Assembly: GCA_050633885.1 (NCBI GenBank)
Contig: JBOEHK010000006.1
Coordinates: 364,933 to 428,932 of the forward strand
DNA: 64,000 nt
Reading direction: 5' to 3'
DNA from: JAWSVE01 sp050633885
GTDB lineage: Bacteria; Pseudomonadota; Gammaproteobacteria; Pseudomonadales; Cellvibrionaceae
How positions within the stretch are numbered: the first letter of the stretch is position 1; every line of letters begins with the position of its first letter. This document shows positions 1-8,387 of this stretch, one piece after another. The notes under the pieces were generated by a model. That model did not search any database. It had not been told where the DNA came from and saw only the letters and a list, made by a program, of their open reading frames with translations. The position numbers and the translations under genes were made by a program.

Positions 1-1
1 C

Positions 2-70
2 GATTCGTTAACAGACAAACTTGATCGACAATTAATCAAACATAAAGAAAAATTAAATAGCCATCGCTAA
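2..70 (+). CDS. hpf: Ribosome hibernation promoting factor HPF, C-terminal end only
   Basis: Only the last 22 codons and the TAA stop are inside the window. They read in frame from base 2 and contain D-K-L-D-R-Q-L-x-K-H-K-x-K-L, the usual C-terminal helix of short HPF/YfiA proteins. HPF binds the 30S decoding region in stationary phase and promotes 100S ribosome dimers. Its place just upstream of ptsN and rapZ is the classical rpoN-hpf-ptsN-rapZ-ptsO order, so rpoN should lie just outside the left edge. The gene is truncated by the window boundary, not broken. Confidence 0.85.
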   Translation, partial: DSLTDKLDRQLIKHKEKLNSHR

Positions 71-116
71 TTTTTAACGATAAAAATGACTACCGCCATT
101 AAGTTTATGGAATGCT

Positions 117-578
117 ATGAACATCAGTAACATCCTCTCTCCGTCTCGCAGTATTTGTAGAGCTAATGGCGGAAGTAAAAAACGAGTTCTTGAAGAAACC
201 GCCAAAGTAATTGCTGATGATTACCCCGCAATGTCAGCTGACGAGTTATTCAGGGAGCTCATCAACAGAGAGAGACTTGGCTCAACAGGAATTGGGCAAG
301 GCATAGCAATCCCCCACTGTCGAGTGAGTAACTGTCCGAGAGCCGTGGGTGTTTTACTCACACTATCAGATCCAGTTGATTTTGAATCCGTGGACGACAA
401 ACCCGTTGATATTGTTTTCGCTCTTCTCGTGCCCGATGAAGCACATGAGCAACACTTACAAACACTTGCGTCGTTAGCGCAAGCTTTCAGCAATGAAGAA
501 AATTTAAATTCACTACGTGACAGCGAAACTAACGAAGAACTTTTTCAAACCGCGTCAATGTTATTTGACAACATTTAA
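117..578 (+). CDS. ptsN: PtsN, nitrogen-PTS enzyme IIA
   Basis: This 153-residue protein is a IIA(Ntr) phosphoacceptor. It takes phosphate from NPr in the regulatory PTS and acts as a cytoplasmic regulator of potassium, nitrogen and envelope functions rather than as a sugar transporter. The active-site histidine is His67 in I-A-I-P-H-C-R, the family signature, and length and fold order fit PtsN throughout (E. coli 163 aa). The ATG at 117 follows hpf by 46 bases, so co-transcription with hpf is likely. The 189-base gap before rapZ shows no hairpin with a T-run. Nothing is abnormal. Confidence 0.95.
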   Translation: MNISNILSPSRSICRANGGSKKRVLEETAKVIADDYPAMSADELFRELINRERLGSTGIGQGIAIPHCRVSNCPRAVGVLLTLSDPVDFESVDDKPVDIVFALLVPDEAHEQHLQTLASLAQAFSNEENLNSLRDSETNEELFQTASMLFDNI

Positions 579-767
579 AAACAACAGAACACATTTTTAT
601 TTTGTCAGATTCTTATTTTCTTAATATTTAAATTTTAAAGTCTCAACCAACGTGTATAAAAAGGATGTACACCAATAAACTTCGCGAGAACAATTTCACT
701 ACGGACAGAGGCAAGAGCAAAAGTAATCGCCGCTAAACATATCACCGCATAACAAAAGGTTTTCATC

Positions 768-1655
768 ATGCGACTAGTCGTCATCAGTGGGCACTCTGGA
801 TCGGGAAAAAGTACTGCTTTGCACGTTCTTGAAGACGCAGGGTTTACATGTGTTGATAATCTTCCTGCTAGCTTATTACCTCAGTTGATTACTCATATTG
901 AGTCTCTCGCCAAAAGTGATGAAAACGAAACAAAATTTGCCATCAGTATTGACGCAAGAAATACATGGCAAGATCTCGAGCAGTTTCAACACTTAATTGA
1001 AAGTGACAAAGAACTTGGCCTAAAGTGCGAAGTTATATTCTTGAATGCACGAAACAGTATTTTAATCCAACGTTTCAGTGAAACCAGAAGAAAGCATCCA
1101 CTGAGCAATCATTCTAGAGATTTACAAGAGGCGATACAAAAAGAACGATCACTCTTGGAGCCAATTGCAGACATGGCTGACTTGGTGATAGATACCAGTA
1201 ATTTAAATCTTCACGAACTTCGAGACCTAGTAAAAACTCGAGTTGCTGGGAATATTCATTCAGGTATGTCGATTCTATTTGAATCATTTGGATTCAAACA
1301 CGGCGTTCCTGTCGACGCAGAAATTGTCTACGATGTGAGATGCCTACCCAACCCTTATTGGAAGCCTCACTTAAGAGGGTTTAATGGTCTAGAAAAACCA
1401 GTTATTGATTTTCTTTCTGAGCATACTGAAGTGAATGAAATGCTCGAAGACATCACCAACTATCTCGAACGATGGCTTCCTCGCTATGATGCCAGCAATC
1501 GTAGTTATATTACTATCGCTGTCGGATGTACTGGCGGCCAACATCGCTCTGTATTTTTGTGTAACCAGTTGTTCAAACACTTTTCTTCCCAGTTTAGTAA
1601 CGTACAAGTCAGGCACCGAGAACTCAATATTACTGACAACAATCGTAAAGAATAG
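768..1655 (+). CDS. rapZ: RapZ, RNase adapter / GlcN6P-sensing nucleotide-binding protein
   Basis: RapZ binds the small RNA GlmZ and delivers it to RNase E, controlling glucosamine-6-phosphate synthesis and so cell-wall precursor supply. At 295 residues it has the usual length. The N-terminal kinase-like domain begins with a Walker A motif at residues 8-15 (G-H-S-G-S-G-K-S). The C-terminal domain contains I-A-V-G-C-T-G-G-Q-H-R-S at about 250-261, the conserved GlcN6P/RNA-binding patch. It lies between ptsN and ptsO as in most gammaproteobacteria. Targets in this organism cannot be judged because no glmS or glmZ is visible here. Confidence 0.95.
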   Translation: MRLVVISGHSGSGKSTALHVLEDAGFTCVDNLPASLLPQLITHIESLAKSDENETKFAISIDARNTWQDLEQFQHLIESDKELGLKCEVIFLNARNSILIQRFSETRRKHPLSNHSRDLQEAIQKERSLLEPIADMADLVIDTSNLNLHELRDLVKTRVAGNIHSGMSILFESFGFKHGVPVDAEIVYDVRCLPNPYWKPHLRGFNGLEKPVIDFLSEHTEVNEMLEDITNYLERWLPRYDASNRSYITIAVGCTGGQHRSVFLCNQLFKHFSSQFSNVQVRHRELNITDNNRKE

Positions 1656-1723
1656 TCGAATGACAATTGCATCATACGCCACACTGACTTTTGAGTGAAA
1701 AACTTAATAACGCAATATAAAAA

Positions 1724-1993
1724 ATGATTAAACATCAGATTACCATTATCAATAAATTAGGTCTGCATGCGAGAGCAGCGGCGAAGCTTGCAAAAACTTC
1801 AAGCCAATTCTCGAGCTCTATTAAGATTGGCAGCCAGCATTCATTAGTCGATGGCAAAAGCGTTATGTCACTTATGCTGTTAGCCGCAAGTAAAGGCACC
1901 GCATTGGAAATTATCTGTGACGGACAGGATGAAGACCGAGCGCTTGAGGCCATCACACATTTAATTGATGACCGCTTTGGCGAGGGAGAGTAA
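1724..1993 (+). CDS. ptsO: NPr, HPr-like phosphocarrier of the nitrogen PTS
   Basis: This 89-residue HPr-family protein relays phosphate from enzyme I(Ntr) (PtsP) to PtsN. The phosphoacceptor is His15 in G-L-H-A-R-A-A. Ser46 in D-G-K-S-V-M lies where HPr kinase acts in other bacteria. It starts 68 bases after rapZ and shares the operon. The context (ptsN, rapZ, no sugar IIBC genes) makes the nitrogen branch more likely than sugar HPr. Confidence 0.93.
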   Translation: MIKHQITIINKLGLHARAAAKLAKTSSQFSSSIKIGSQHSLVDGKSVMSLMLLAASKGTALEIICDGQDEDRALEAITHLIDDRFGEGE

Positions 1994-2052
1994 CTCACTT
2001 ATTATTTTTAGCTCAATTAATTTTTTTCTAACGCATTCAATCAAGAGAACTC

Positions 2053-3420
2053 ATGCAACACAGCGCTGAAGAATTACAAACACAAACGCAAACGCATCTA
2101 GCTCATATTAATGAAGCACTAGATAGCGGTGCGTTTCAGCCTGTCCGAGGAATGCTGAATAGCTTAAAACCTGTTGATATTGCTCACCTACTAGAATCCT
2201 CTCCACCAAAATCTAGACTCGCTCTCTGGCGATTAATTGATATCGAACTTGAAGGTGAAGTGCTTCAAGAGCTTTCTGAAGAAAACCAACTCTACTTTCT
2301 CAAAAAAATGGACACAGAGGAAGTCGCCGCTGTCACAGAAGATCTTGATGATGATGATGTCACGGACATTCTTCAACAGTTACCGGACCAAATAATTCAG
2401 CAAGTGCTCGCCGCCATGAGCGAACAAAACAGAGAGCGCGTTGAGTCATTACTATTCTATGACGGCTCAACCGCCGGCGGGTTAATGAGCTCCGATGTGA
2501 TTACCGCTCGCCCTAATCTGACATTAGATGTTGTCTTACGGTATTTACGTCGACACGATGAATTACCCGCTTCCACAGACAACATTGTCGTCGTTAATCG
2601 AGACGACAAGTACTTAGGGCTTTTGCCTCTTCGAAAACTGTTAACCTCTGACCCCAATACTACGGTTAGAGAAATAATGGTAACGGATGTCGATCCAATT
2701 CCTGCTAGTATGCCCGACATTGAAGTCGCTCGATTGTTTGAGCATCACAATTTAATTTCCAACCCTGTTATTGGCGAAGATGGAAAAGTACTGGGGCGTA
2801 TTACTATTGATGACGTTGTTGATGTAATTCGAGAAGAAGCTGATCACTCATTAATGAGCTTAGCCGGTCTCGATACAGAAGGTGCAACGTTTGCCTCAAT
2901 TTTAACAACGGCTCCACGTCGAGCGGTTTGGCTAGGTATTAATTTAATTACAGCCATTATTGCATCATTAGTTATCGATAGTTTTAGCGAGACCATTGAC
3001 AAGGTCGTAGCACTCGCCGTTTTGATGCCCATCGTCGCCAGCATGGGGGGCGTTGCTGGCAATCAAACGTTAACTGTTGTGATTCGAGGCATGGCGCTAG
3101 GTCACATCGGGAGAAATAATATTTCCTGGTTACTCTCTAGAGAATTTATTGTGAGCGCTATGAATGGCATCCTATGGGCTGCCATTATGGGGTTAATAGT
3201 TGCGCTATGGATGAAAGATATTCATATCGCTTTTATTATTGCCGCCGCTATGATCATCAGCTTAATTACTGCAGCTGTTACCGGCACGTTATTGCCTCTG
3301 ATCTTAAAAAAATTAAACATTGATCCTGCTCTTGCTGGCGGCGTTTTATTAACAACTGTCACAGATGTAGTGGGATTTCTCTCTTTCCTAGGTCTGGCTA
3401 CCGTATTTTATGTTCATTAA
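2053..3420 (+). CDS. mgtE: MgtE family magnesium channel
   Basis: This 455-residue inner-membrane Mg2+ channel has the standard layout. A helical N domain rich in acidic residues (about 20-135, including a run D-L-D-D-D-D-V-T-D) is followed by a tandem CBS pair (about 140-260), a connecting helix and five transmembrane segments (about 285-455). The pore region contains P-I-V-A-S-M-G-G-V-A-G-N-Q, typical of MgtE. In the family, cytoplasmic Mg2+ bound between the N and CBS domains closes the pore. Only 59 bases separate it from ptsO, too few for an Mg2+ riboswitch, so it probably reads through from the PTS operon. Its stop codon sits in the loop of a long hairpin (3399-3437). Confidence 0.95.
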   Translation: MQHSAEELQTQTQTHLAHINEALDSGAFQPVRGMLNSLKPVDIAHLLESSPPKSRLALWRLIDIELEGEVLQELSEENQLYFLKKMDTEEVAAVTEDLDDDDVTDILQQLPDQIIQQVLAAMSEQNRERVESLLFYDGSTAGGLMSSDVITARPNLTLDVVLRYLRRHDELPASTDNIVVVNRDDKYLGLLPLRKLLTSDPNTTVREIMVTDVDPIPASMPDIEVARLFEHHNLISNPVIGEDGKVLGRITIDDVVDVIREEADHSLMSLAGLDTEGATFASILTTAPRRAVWLGINLITAIIASLVIDSFSETIDKVVALAVLMPIVASMGGVAGNQTLTVVIRGMALGHIGRNNISWLLSREFIVSAMNGILWAAIMGLIVALWMKDIHIAFIIAAAMIISLITAAVTGTLLPLILKKLNIDPALAGGVLLTTVTDVVGFLSFLGLATVFYVH

Positions 3421-3437
3421 GAACAAAAAATACGGTA
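3399..3437 (+). other. Long imperfect hairpin spanning the mgtE stop codon
   Basis: An 11-base arm (TACCGTATTTT, 3399-3409) pairs perfectly with AAAATACGGTA (3427-3437). Inside it, TGTTC (3411-3415) pairs with GAACA (3421-3425), separated from the outer stem by one A-A mismatch. The 5-base loop carries the TAA stop of mgtE. No T-run follows, so it is not a typical intrinsic terminator. It may be an mRNA 3'-end or processing structure between mgtE and darP; the function is inference. Confidence 0.6.
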
Positions 3438-3511
3438 ACGCCAACTTTTCATTATAGCTAGCGCTAAAAGCTCATTAAAACTTTCACTCCTAACTTTTAT
3501 ACCTACACGCC

Positions 3512-4063
3512 ATGAATGACGACAGACAACACATCGATGACGAAGAAGTGCTAATCAGTAAATCTCAGCTTAAACGCGAAATGGAAGATTTACAAAAGCT
3601 CGGAAAACAACTCATTGATCTTAATGAAACTCAAAGAAAAACGTTTTCTCTTCCCGAGGAGTTAGAAGACGCTATTCTTGAACATAAACGCATTACCAAA
3701 AATGAAGCAAAAAGACGCCAAATGCAATTTATTGGTAAATTAATGCGAAAGGCGAATCATGAGGCTATTCAAGAAAAACTCGACGCTATCGTTGCAGACC
3801 AGAGTAAATTAAAGAAAAGTCATCATATGATTGAAGAATGGCGCGACAAACTAATTACTGGTGATCAAGATCAAGTCACTCAGTTTCTCGCTGATTTTCC
3901 GAATATAGACCGACAAACTTTTCGCCAGCTTACCAGAAACGCAATTAAAGAAAGAAAAATCAATGAAGAATTGGAGAGAAAATCACAAACCAATCGAAAA
4001 AAATCAGCGGCAACACGTAAACTTTTTCAGTTCATTAGAGATAATATTTTGGCGGGGATATAA
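3512..4063 (+). CDS. darP: DarP (YjgA), 50S subunit assembly factor, DUF615
   Basis: This 183-residue, highly charged, all-helical protein belongs to the DUF615/YjgA family, now called DarP, which binds late 50S precursors and eases maturation of the peptidyl-transferase centre. The family-typical N-terminal stretch I-S-K-S-Q-L-K-R-E-M-x-x-L-Q-x-L-G is present at about 14-30, along with the R-Q-M-Q-F-I-G-K-L-M-R segment near 70. Length equals the E. coli protein. In Pseudomonas darP sits beside pmbA and tldD; neither is next to it here. It converges on yhdP with a 42-base gap and no clear terminator. Confidence 0.93.
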   Translation: MNDDRQHIDDEEVLISKSQLKREMEDLQKLGKQLIDLNETQRKTFSLPEELEDAILEHKRITKNEAKRRQMQFIGKLMRKANHEAIQEKLDAIVADQSKLKKSHHMIEEWRDKLITGDQDQVTQFLADFPNIDRQTFRQLTRNAIKERKINEELERKSQTNRKKSAATRKLFQFIRDNILAGI

Positions 4064-4105
4064 ATATTCGAAGAAAATGGGTTTAAATTTCAGCGATACA
4101 GCTAT

Positions 4106-7100
4106 TTATTCTGTTTTATCTGTTTTTATTTTATTTCCAAATAACTTATCAAATTCAAAGTCAGGATCATCAATTCTTCCCTTCACGCTGTACCTAACAC
4201 TGGCAACCTTATCAACTTGCTTTTCAAATATCTTACTAATGATATAAACACCAACTGCCGCTGGTAGCCCAGCCGCCAACGCCGTAAACAACGTTAAATT
4301 TCCCCCAACCGGTAAGGTCGCTACTAACTGCGCATCCACTGTCTCATCATTTAAATCCATTTCTCCAACCACTTGAAAACGCCCTGATGGAGTCCTCACT
4401 ACCAAGGGCGAATCCATCAATACAATACCTTGTTCAAACATTAATTCACCTTCAATTTGATCAAACGCCATTCCTTTGCGGGTCAAATCTGAAAAGTCTA
4501 AGCGCAAACGACGCACCCAGGTATCAAAATTGAAAAAACTAATCAGCTGTAAAAGCGCCCCACCAGCGCTGGGATTATTTTTATCTTGATAAAAACTTCC
4601 TTTTTCAATCATTAATTTCACTGAACCTGCAATCGATAACGTAGAGACTGCAGCAGGCGATCCATTCCAGGACAGCTGTGCATCAAACTTTGCCGCTTCA
4701 CTCTCTAATAATTCCGGTTGCCCCCATTGCTTCAATACATCTTCAAACTTATCACTCACAAAACGCCCAGAGAAAACCGTTCTCATTTGTTCGCTTTCGC
4801 CCACGTCCCAACGAAGTGTTGCGCCGGTTTCATTTTCATTCCCAATAACATAACCGCCACGAATTTCGCCTGTAATATTTTTCAATTGCACGCCGGTACT
4901 CGTTGGCTCAACATTAAAAGACCAACTACCATAATTTTCTTTGTTCAAAGTAAATTGAGATACTGAAAAATCGACGGAAGGTAACTCTTTAGGATTTATT
5001 TCAGCTAAGGCATCTGAAACGGGATTTTTATCATCCACAGCCATAAATGGATTTTGAGGCGACGGATCATAATCGTCTGTCAGAATATGCAAATGCATCA
5101 GATTTGCAACTAAAGGCTTGCTCTCGTCATCGAAAATGATCAAATCGCCAGAAACAATATCTGAGCTTACATTTAGCACCCATGACTGTTCAGACCAGTA
5201 GGCATTAAGGTGCATGTGATCAACATCGAAGCCAGACATGACAAACTTTTCAAAATCAATATTGACAACTGGTTTCAAATTACCGGATATCGGATTTGAT
5301 TTTAAAGAAGCTGAACTCTGAATTGAATTCTGAATACCTTGATCAACCAATAAAGTATCACTGGGATGAATTTGAGTAATACTTGCTTTTCTTTTTTCGT
5401 CCGAAGATAAATACGCTTCATAAGTCTTTAGCCATGTTTCATATACAAAATTAGATAATTTTCCTTTAATTAGAAAATTGCCTTCTGAAATTCTTGGTTT
5501 ACTGGGTGGGTATTGAGAAGAAGAACTTAGATTCACTGCGGCGCTTTTTACATGTTTATCTTCAAGACTAAAAACACCGTTAAAGATATTGGCATATTCA
5601 ACGTTAAAATCTAACAATGAACTCGAAGAACTCACCGAAGCGGCACTGTTATTTCTTGACGAACTGCCGAATTCAAGCGGGAGCATAATAGACAAAGAGC
5701 GATCGATGTTGGCTATTTTTCCAAAAGGCTCAGGCAAGTCTAAAGCAATACCGTTTAATGTTGAATTAATAACAAGTTCAGTTTCATCAACACTATTTTG
5801 AGAATAAGGGAGAGTAATATTAATGTCGAATTTTGACTCGCCCGAAAAAAAATCAAAAACTGGTGAATCAATCCAGTTTTGCAACGACTCAACACTCGCT
5901 AAACCCTGTGCAGAAATAGACAGTAAATCAGAATTCGATTTTTTACTCACTACTTTCTTAATAGAAGCAGACACTTTTTCACCCCACAGTGTCCCACTTA
6001 ATTTTTCTGATGTAAGCCCTTCGTTATTATCATAAACTAACATCCCTTTTATTTTTCTAAAGGTTAAATCAACCTCTGGAATGGTGAGCGACGCCTTAGA
6101 CAAATTCACTTCTACATGCTGCTTCCCCAAACCCTGATTTGAAAAATCAGACGGCGGCATGAAAGAGTCAGCACTATCATTTGCATTTCTTTCAACAGCA
6201 TCATTTCCTGTAGCGCTAAAAGAAAGAGGAATTTCAAGTGTGACATCGGCGTCCATCAGTCCCGATAACTGCCAATTTTTAAATTGATCACCAACAATCG
6301 ATCGAATGGGCGTTTCATTAATAATTCTCAAACCCGTTTTAGCATTACCTGAAACGTTACCGGCGATAGATAAAATAATGTGTTCGCTCTCAACAAAATC
6401 TTTTTTAGAATTGTTATCTTCATGGCTTGGAGAAACAGAGATAGCCAATTGCCTAACATCTGCATCTAAATACTTTGCCTTTTTGACTGAAGCTGTCACG
6501 GTGTCATCGTTAAGCCACACCGTTCCGCTGGCTTCTGTGATAAATGGCCAATCAGGATGATAATTTAATGAAGCATCCTCAACATCAACGTATAACTGAA
6601 GCGCCGTATTTTTTATTGAACCTTCAGTGAAACCACCTCGATAAATAAAGCCACCGGAATTGACTCGTCCCTGTTTTATACTTTCGTCCATCCAATCCAA
6701 CAAACCCGTTGGAGCCACAAATGGAACGAATTTTTTATGGTATCCAACAACGCTATTTCGCAATCCGACTTGAAGAATAAGTTCTTCTTGTTGTTCGCCA
6801 AATTTAAACGGGGAAAAAAGTGAAAAATATCCTCGACCTTGACCCTCCTCACCATTCACTTCCAACAAACCGCTATGAACATTAACGGCTTGTTTTTCTA
6901 AGTCCACAGCCCAATGTACTCGACCATTGGCGCTATCAAAATACATTGGCTCGTTATAAATTTTAGGGTAAAACATCGAAAAACCTTCACGGCTATCCAA
7001 ATCGATAAACCCTGATAATGGTGTCGCCTCCACATAGCCATTCACTTGCTTTAGCTCTGGCGCTCCATTCCAAGCCCCAACGGATACGTCAATCAGATTC

Positions 7101-8317
7101 GCTTTTAAACGCACGTCATCAAGCTTTACCCCTTCGATCGACAACAGTACGTTATTTAATAATCCGCTGGGGTTTAATTCGTCTAACGCTGCTTTTAATT
7201 CTCCTCTAAAATATCCGGCGTCATTCAATGTGGTCATCCAAGAATCGACATCTATTGATGCCATTTGAATATGGATCGGCTTGCCCAAACCCAAAGAAGA
7301 CATAACCAAGTCAACTGGCTCTGCCTGCACATTCTCCCAATCAAAGTTTAAATTTCTGACCGAGATGGTCCATTCACCCGTCTCATCCCAGACGCTGGAA
7401 AAATTTGCTCCTGTCCTTTTGGGAAAAGGGAAATCCTTTTCAATAGCAACAGGTAGTTCACCAACATCAAAACGACCAAGTGATGTCACTTTCAAACCTG
7501 GCAGTATATCTATCCACGCTTCCAAATTTAGTTGATGGCCTTCTCTCCATTCTTTTTCTGGCAACCCTTCCCACAATTCACCTGGCAATGTTGCCATTGC
7601 TCTTTCTAACTCAAATTGTTGCAAACGAACGTAGCCTTTAGCAGAAAAATTATCTAAATCTCGAGGATCACCATTTCCCTCTAACACCATACTCATCACA
7701 TCAGTATTACCATCAACACCAATTTCAGATGAGAAGCGATGAAAATCTCCGCTATTTTCCATTAAAGCATAGGGGAGTTTTACTTGGCTGAGATGGCCTG
7801 TTCTAAACTGAAAAGATAAATTGACTTCTCTTAACTCAATGTGACGACCCAATAAAAAAATATCGATGGGATCATCAATATCAATATTTTCCGTGGAGGT
7901 TGTGGTCACGGGTAAACCAATCAAAGACCAAGAACGGTTTTGATTTTGTTTAAGCCCCATATCAACTTGAACCAGTTCAATATTGCCCCACGCTAACTGC
8001 CAATTAAACAAAGATCGAAGTAAACTCAATTTAGCGGTGGCCGACCCCACTGACAAAATATTTTCGTCATCTAAGCTAGTAAATACGACGTCGTTTAAAC
8101 GTAACTCTGGACTCAAACCTTCCCACGTTGCAGACATATCTTTGATGGCGACGTTCACCCCCAAAGATTCAGATAACGTTTTCACAACTTCTTGCTTATA
8201 ACGTGAAATTTGCGGTGTCAATTCTCGGCCAACAACAACGACAACAGCCAAAAAAATCACTAGGAAAGCGGCAAGCCCCCAGAACTTTTTGACAATTTTT
8301 CGTGTTATTTTAAGCAT
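4106..8317 (-). CDS. yhdP: YhdP, AsmA-like intermembrane phospholipid transport protein
   Basis: This 1403-residue protein has one N-terminal transmembrane anchor (about 13-32) followed by a very long periplasmic beta-rich region, with the DUF3971 domain in the middle and an AsmA-like C-terminal domain. Proteins of this family (E. coli YhdP, 1266 aa; also TIGR02099) form a groove bridging inner and outer membranes and move phospholipids outward together with TamB and YdbH. The C-terminal part has a short hydrophobic stretch (A-G-L-P-A-A-V-G-V-Y-I-I-S) and the conserved basic/aspartate-rich tail. It lies 70 bases downstream of rng, the conserved order. The nit and tldD genes that usually follow it are absent here. 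Confidence 0.92.
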   Translation of the reverse strand: MLKITRKIVKKFWGLAAFLVIFLAVVVVVGRELTPQISRYKQEVVKTLSESLGVNVAIKDMSATWEGLSPELRLNDVVFTSLDDENILSVGSATAKLSLLRSLFNWQLAWGNIELVQVDMGLKQNQNRSWSLIGLPVTTTSTENIDIDDPIDIFLLGRHIELREVNLSFQFRTGHLSQVKLPYALMENSGDFHRFSSEIGVDGNTDVMSMVLEGNGDPRDLDNFSAKGYVRLQQFELERAMATLPGELWEGLPEKEWREGHQLNLEAWIDILPGLKVTSLGRFDVGELPVAIEKDFPFPKRTGANFSSVWDETGEWTISVRNLNFDWENVQAEPVDLVMSSLGLGKPIHIQMASIDVDSWMTTLNDAGYFRGELKAALDELNPSGLLNNVLLSIEGVKLDDVRLKANLIDVSVGAWNGAPELKQVNGYVEATPLSGFIDLDSREGFSMFYPKIYNEPMYFDSANGRVHWAVDLEKQAVNVHSGLLEVNGEEGQGRGYFSLFSPFKFGEQQEELILQVGLRNSVVGYHKKFVPFVAPTGLLDWMDESIKQGRVNSGGFIYRGGFTEGSIKNTALQLYVDVEDASLNYHPDWPFITEASGTVWLNDDTVTASVKKAKYLDADVRQLAISVSPSHEDNNSKKDFVESEHIILSIAGNVSGNAKTGLRIINETPIRSIVGDQFKNWQLSGLMDADVTLEIPLSFSATGNDAVERNANDSADSFMPPSDFSNQGLGKQHVEVNLSKASLTIPEVDLTFRKIKGMLVYDNNEGLTSEKLSGTLWGEKVSASIKKVVSKKSNSDLLSISAQGLASVESLQNWIDSPVFDFFSGESKFDINITLPYSQNSVDETELVINSTLNGIALDLPEPFGKIANIDRSLSIMLPLEFGSSSRNNSAASVSSSSSLLDFNVEYANIFNGVFSLEDKHVKSAAVNLSSSSQYPPSKPRISEGNFLIKGKLSNFVYETWLKTYEAYLSSDEKRKASITQIHPSDTLLVDQGIQNSIQSSASLKSNPISGNLKPVVNIDFEKFVMSGFDVDHMHLNAYWSEQSWVLNVSSDIVSGDLIIFDDESKPLVANLMHLHILTDDYDPSPQNPFMAVDDKNPVSDALAEINPKELPSVDFSVSQFTLNKENYGSWSFNVEPTSTGVQLKNITGEIRGGYVIGNENETGATLRWDVGESEQMRTVFSGRFVSDKFEDVLKQWGQPELLESEAAKFDAQLSWNGSPAAVSTLSIAGSVKLMIEKGSFYQDKNNPSAGGALLQLISFFNFDTWVRRLRLDFSDLTRKGMAFDQIEGELMFEQGIVLMDSPLVVRTPSGRFQVVGEMDLNDETVDAQLVATLPVGGNLTLFTALAAGLPAAVGVYIISKIFEKQVDKVASVRYSVKGRIDDPDFEFDKLFGNKIKTDKTE

Positions 8318-8387
8318 ATTTTTTATTTCAAATGTGAAGATGTTAAAACTCAGCCTGCAAGCGTTTGGTCTCTGTTATCTTTAAAAA

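Noticed and set aside
1994..2052. Magnesium riboswitch before mgtE
   Set aside because: Only 59 bases separate ptsO and mgtE, too short for an M-box, and no conserved core is visible.
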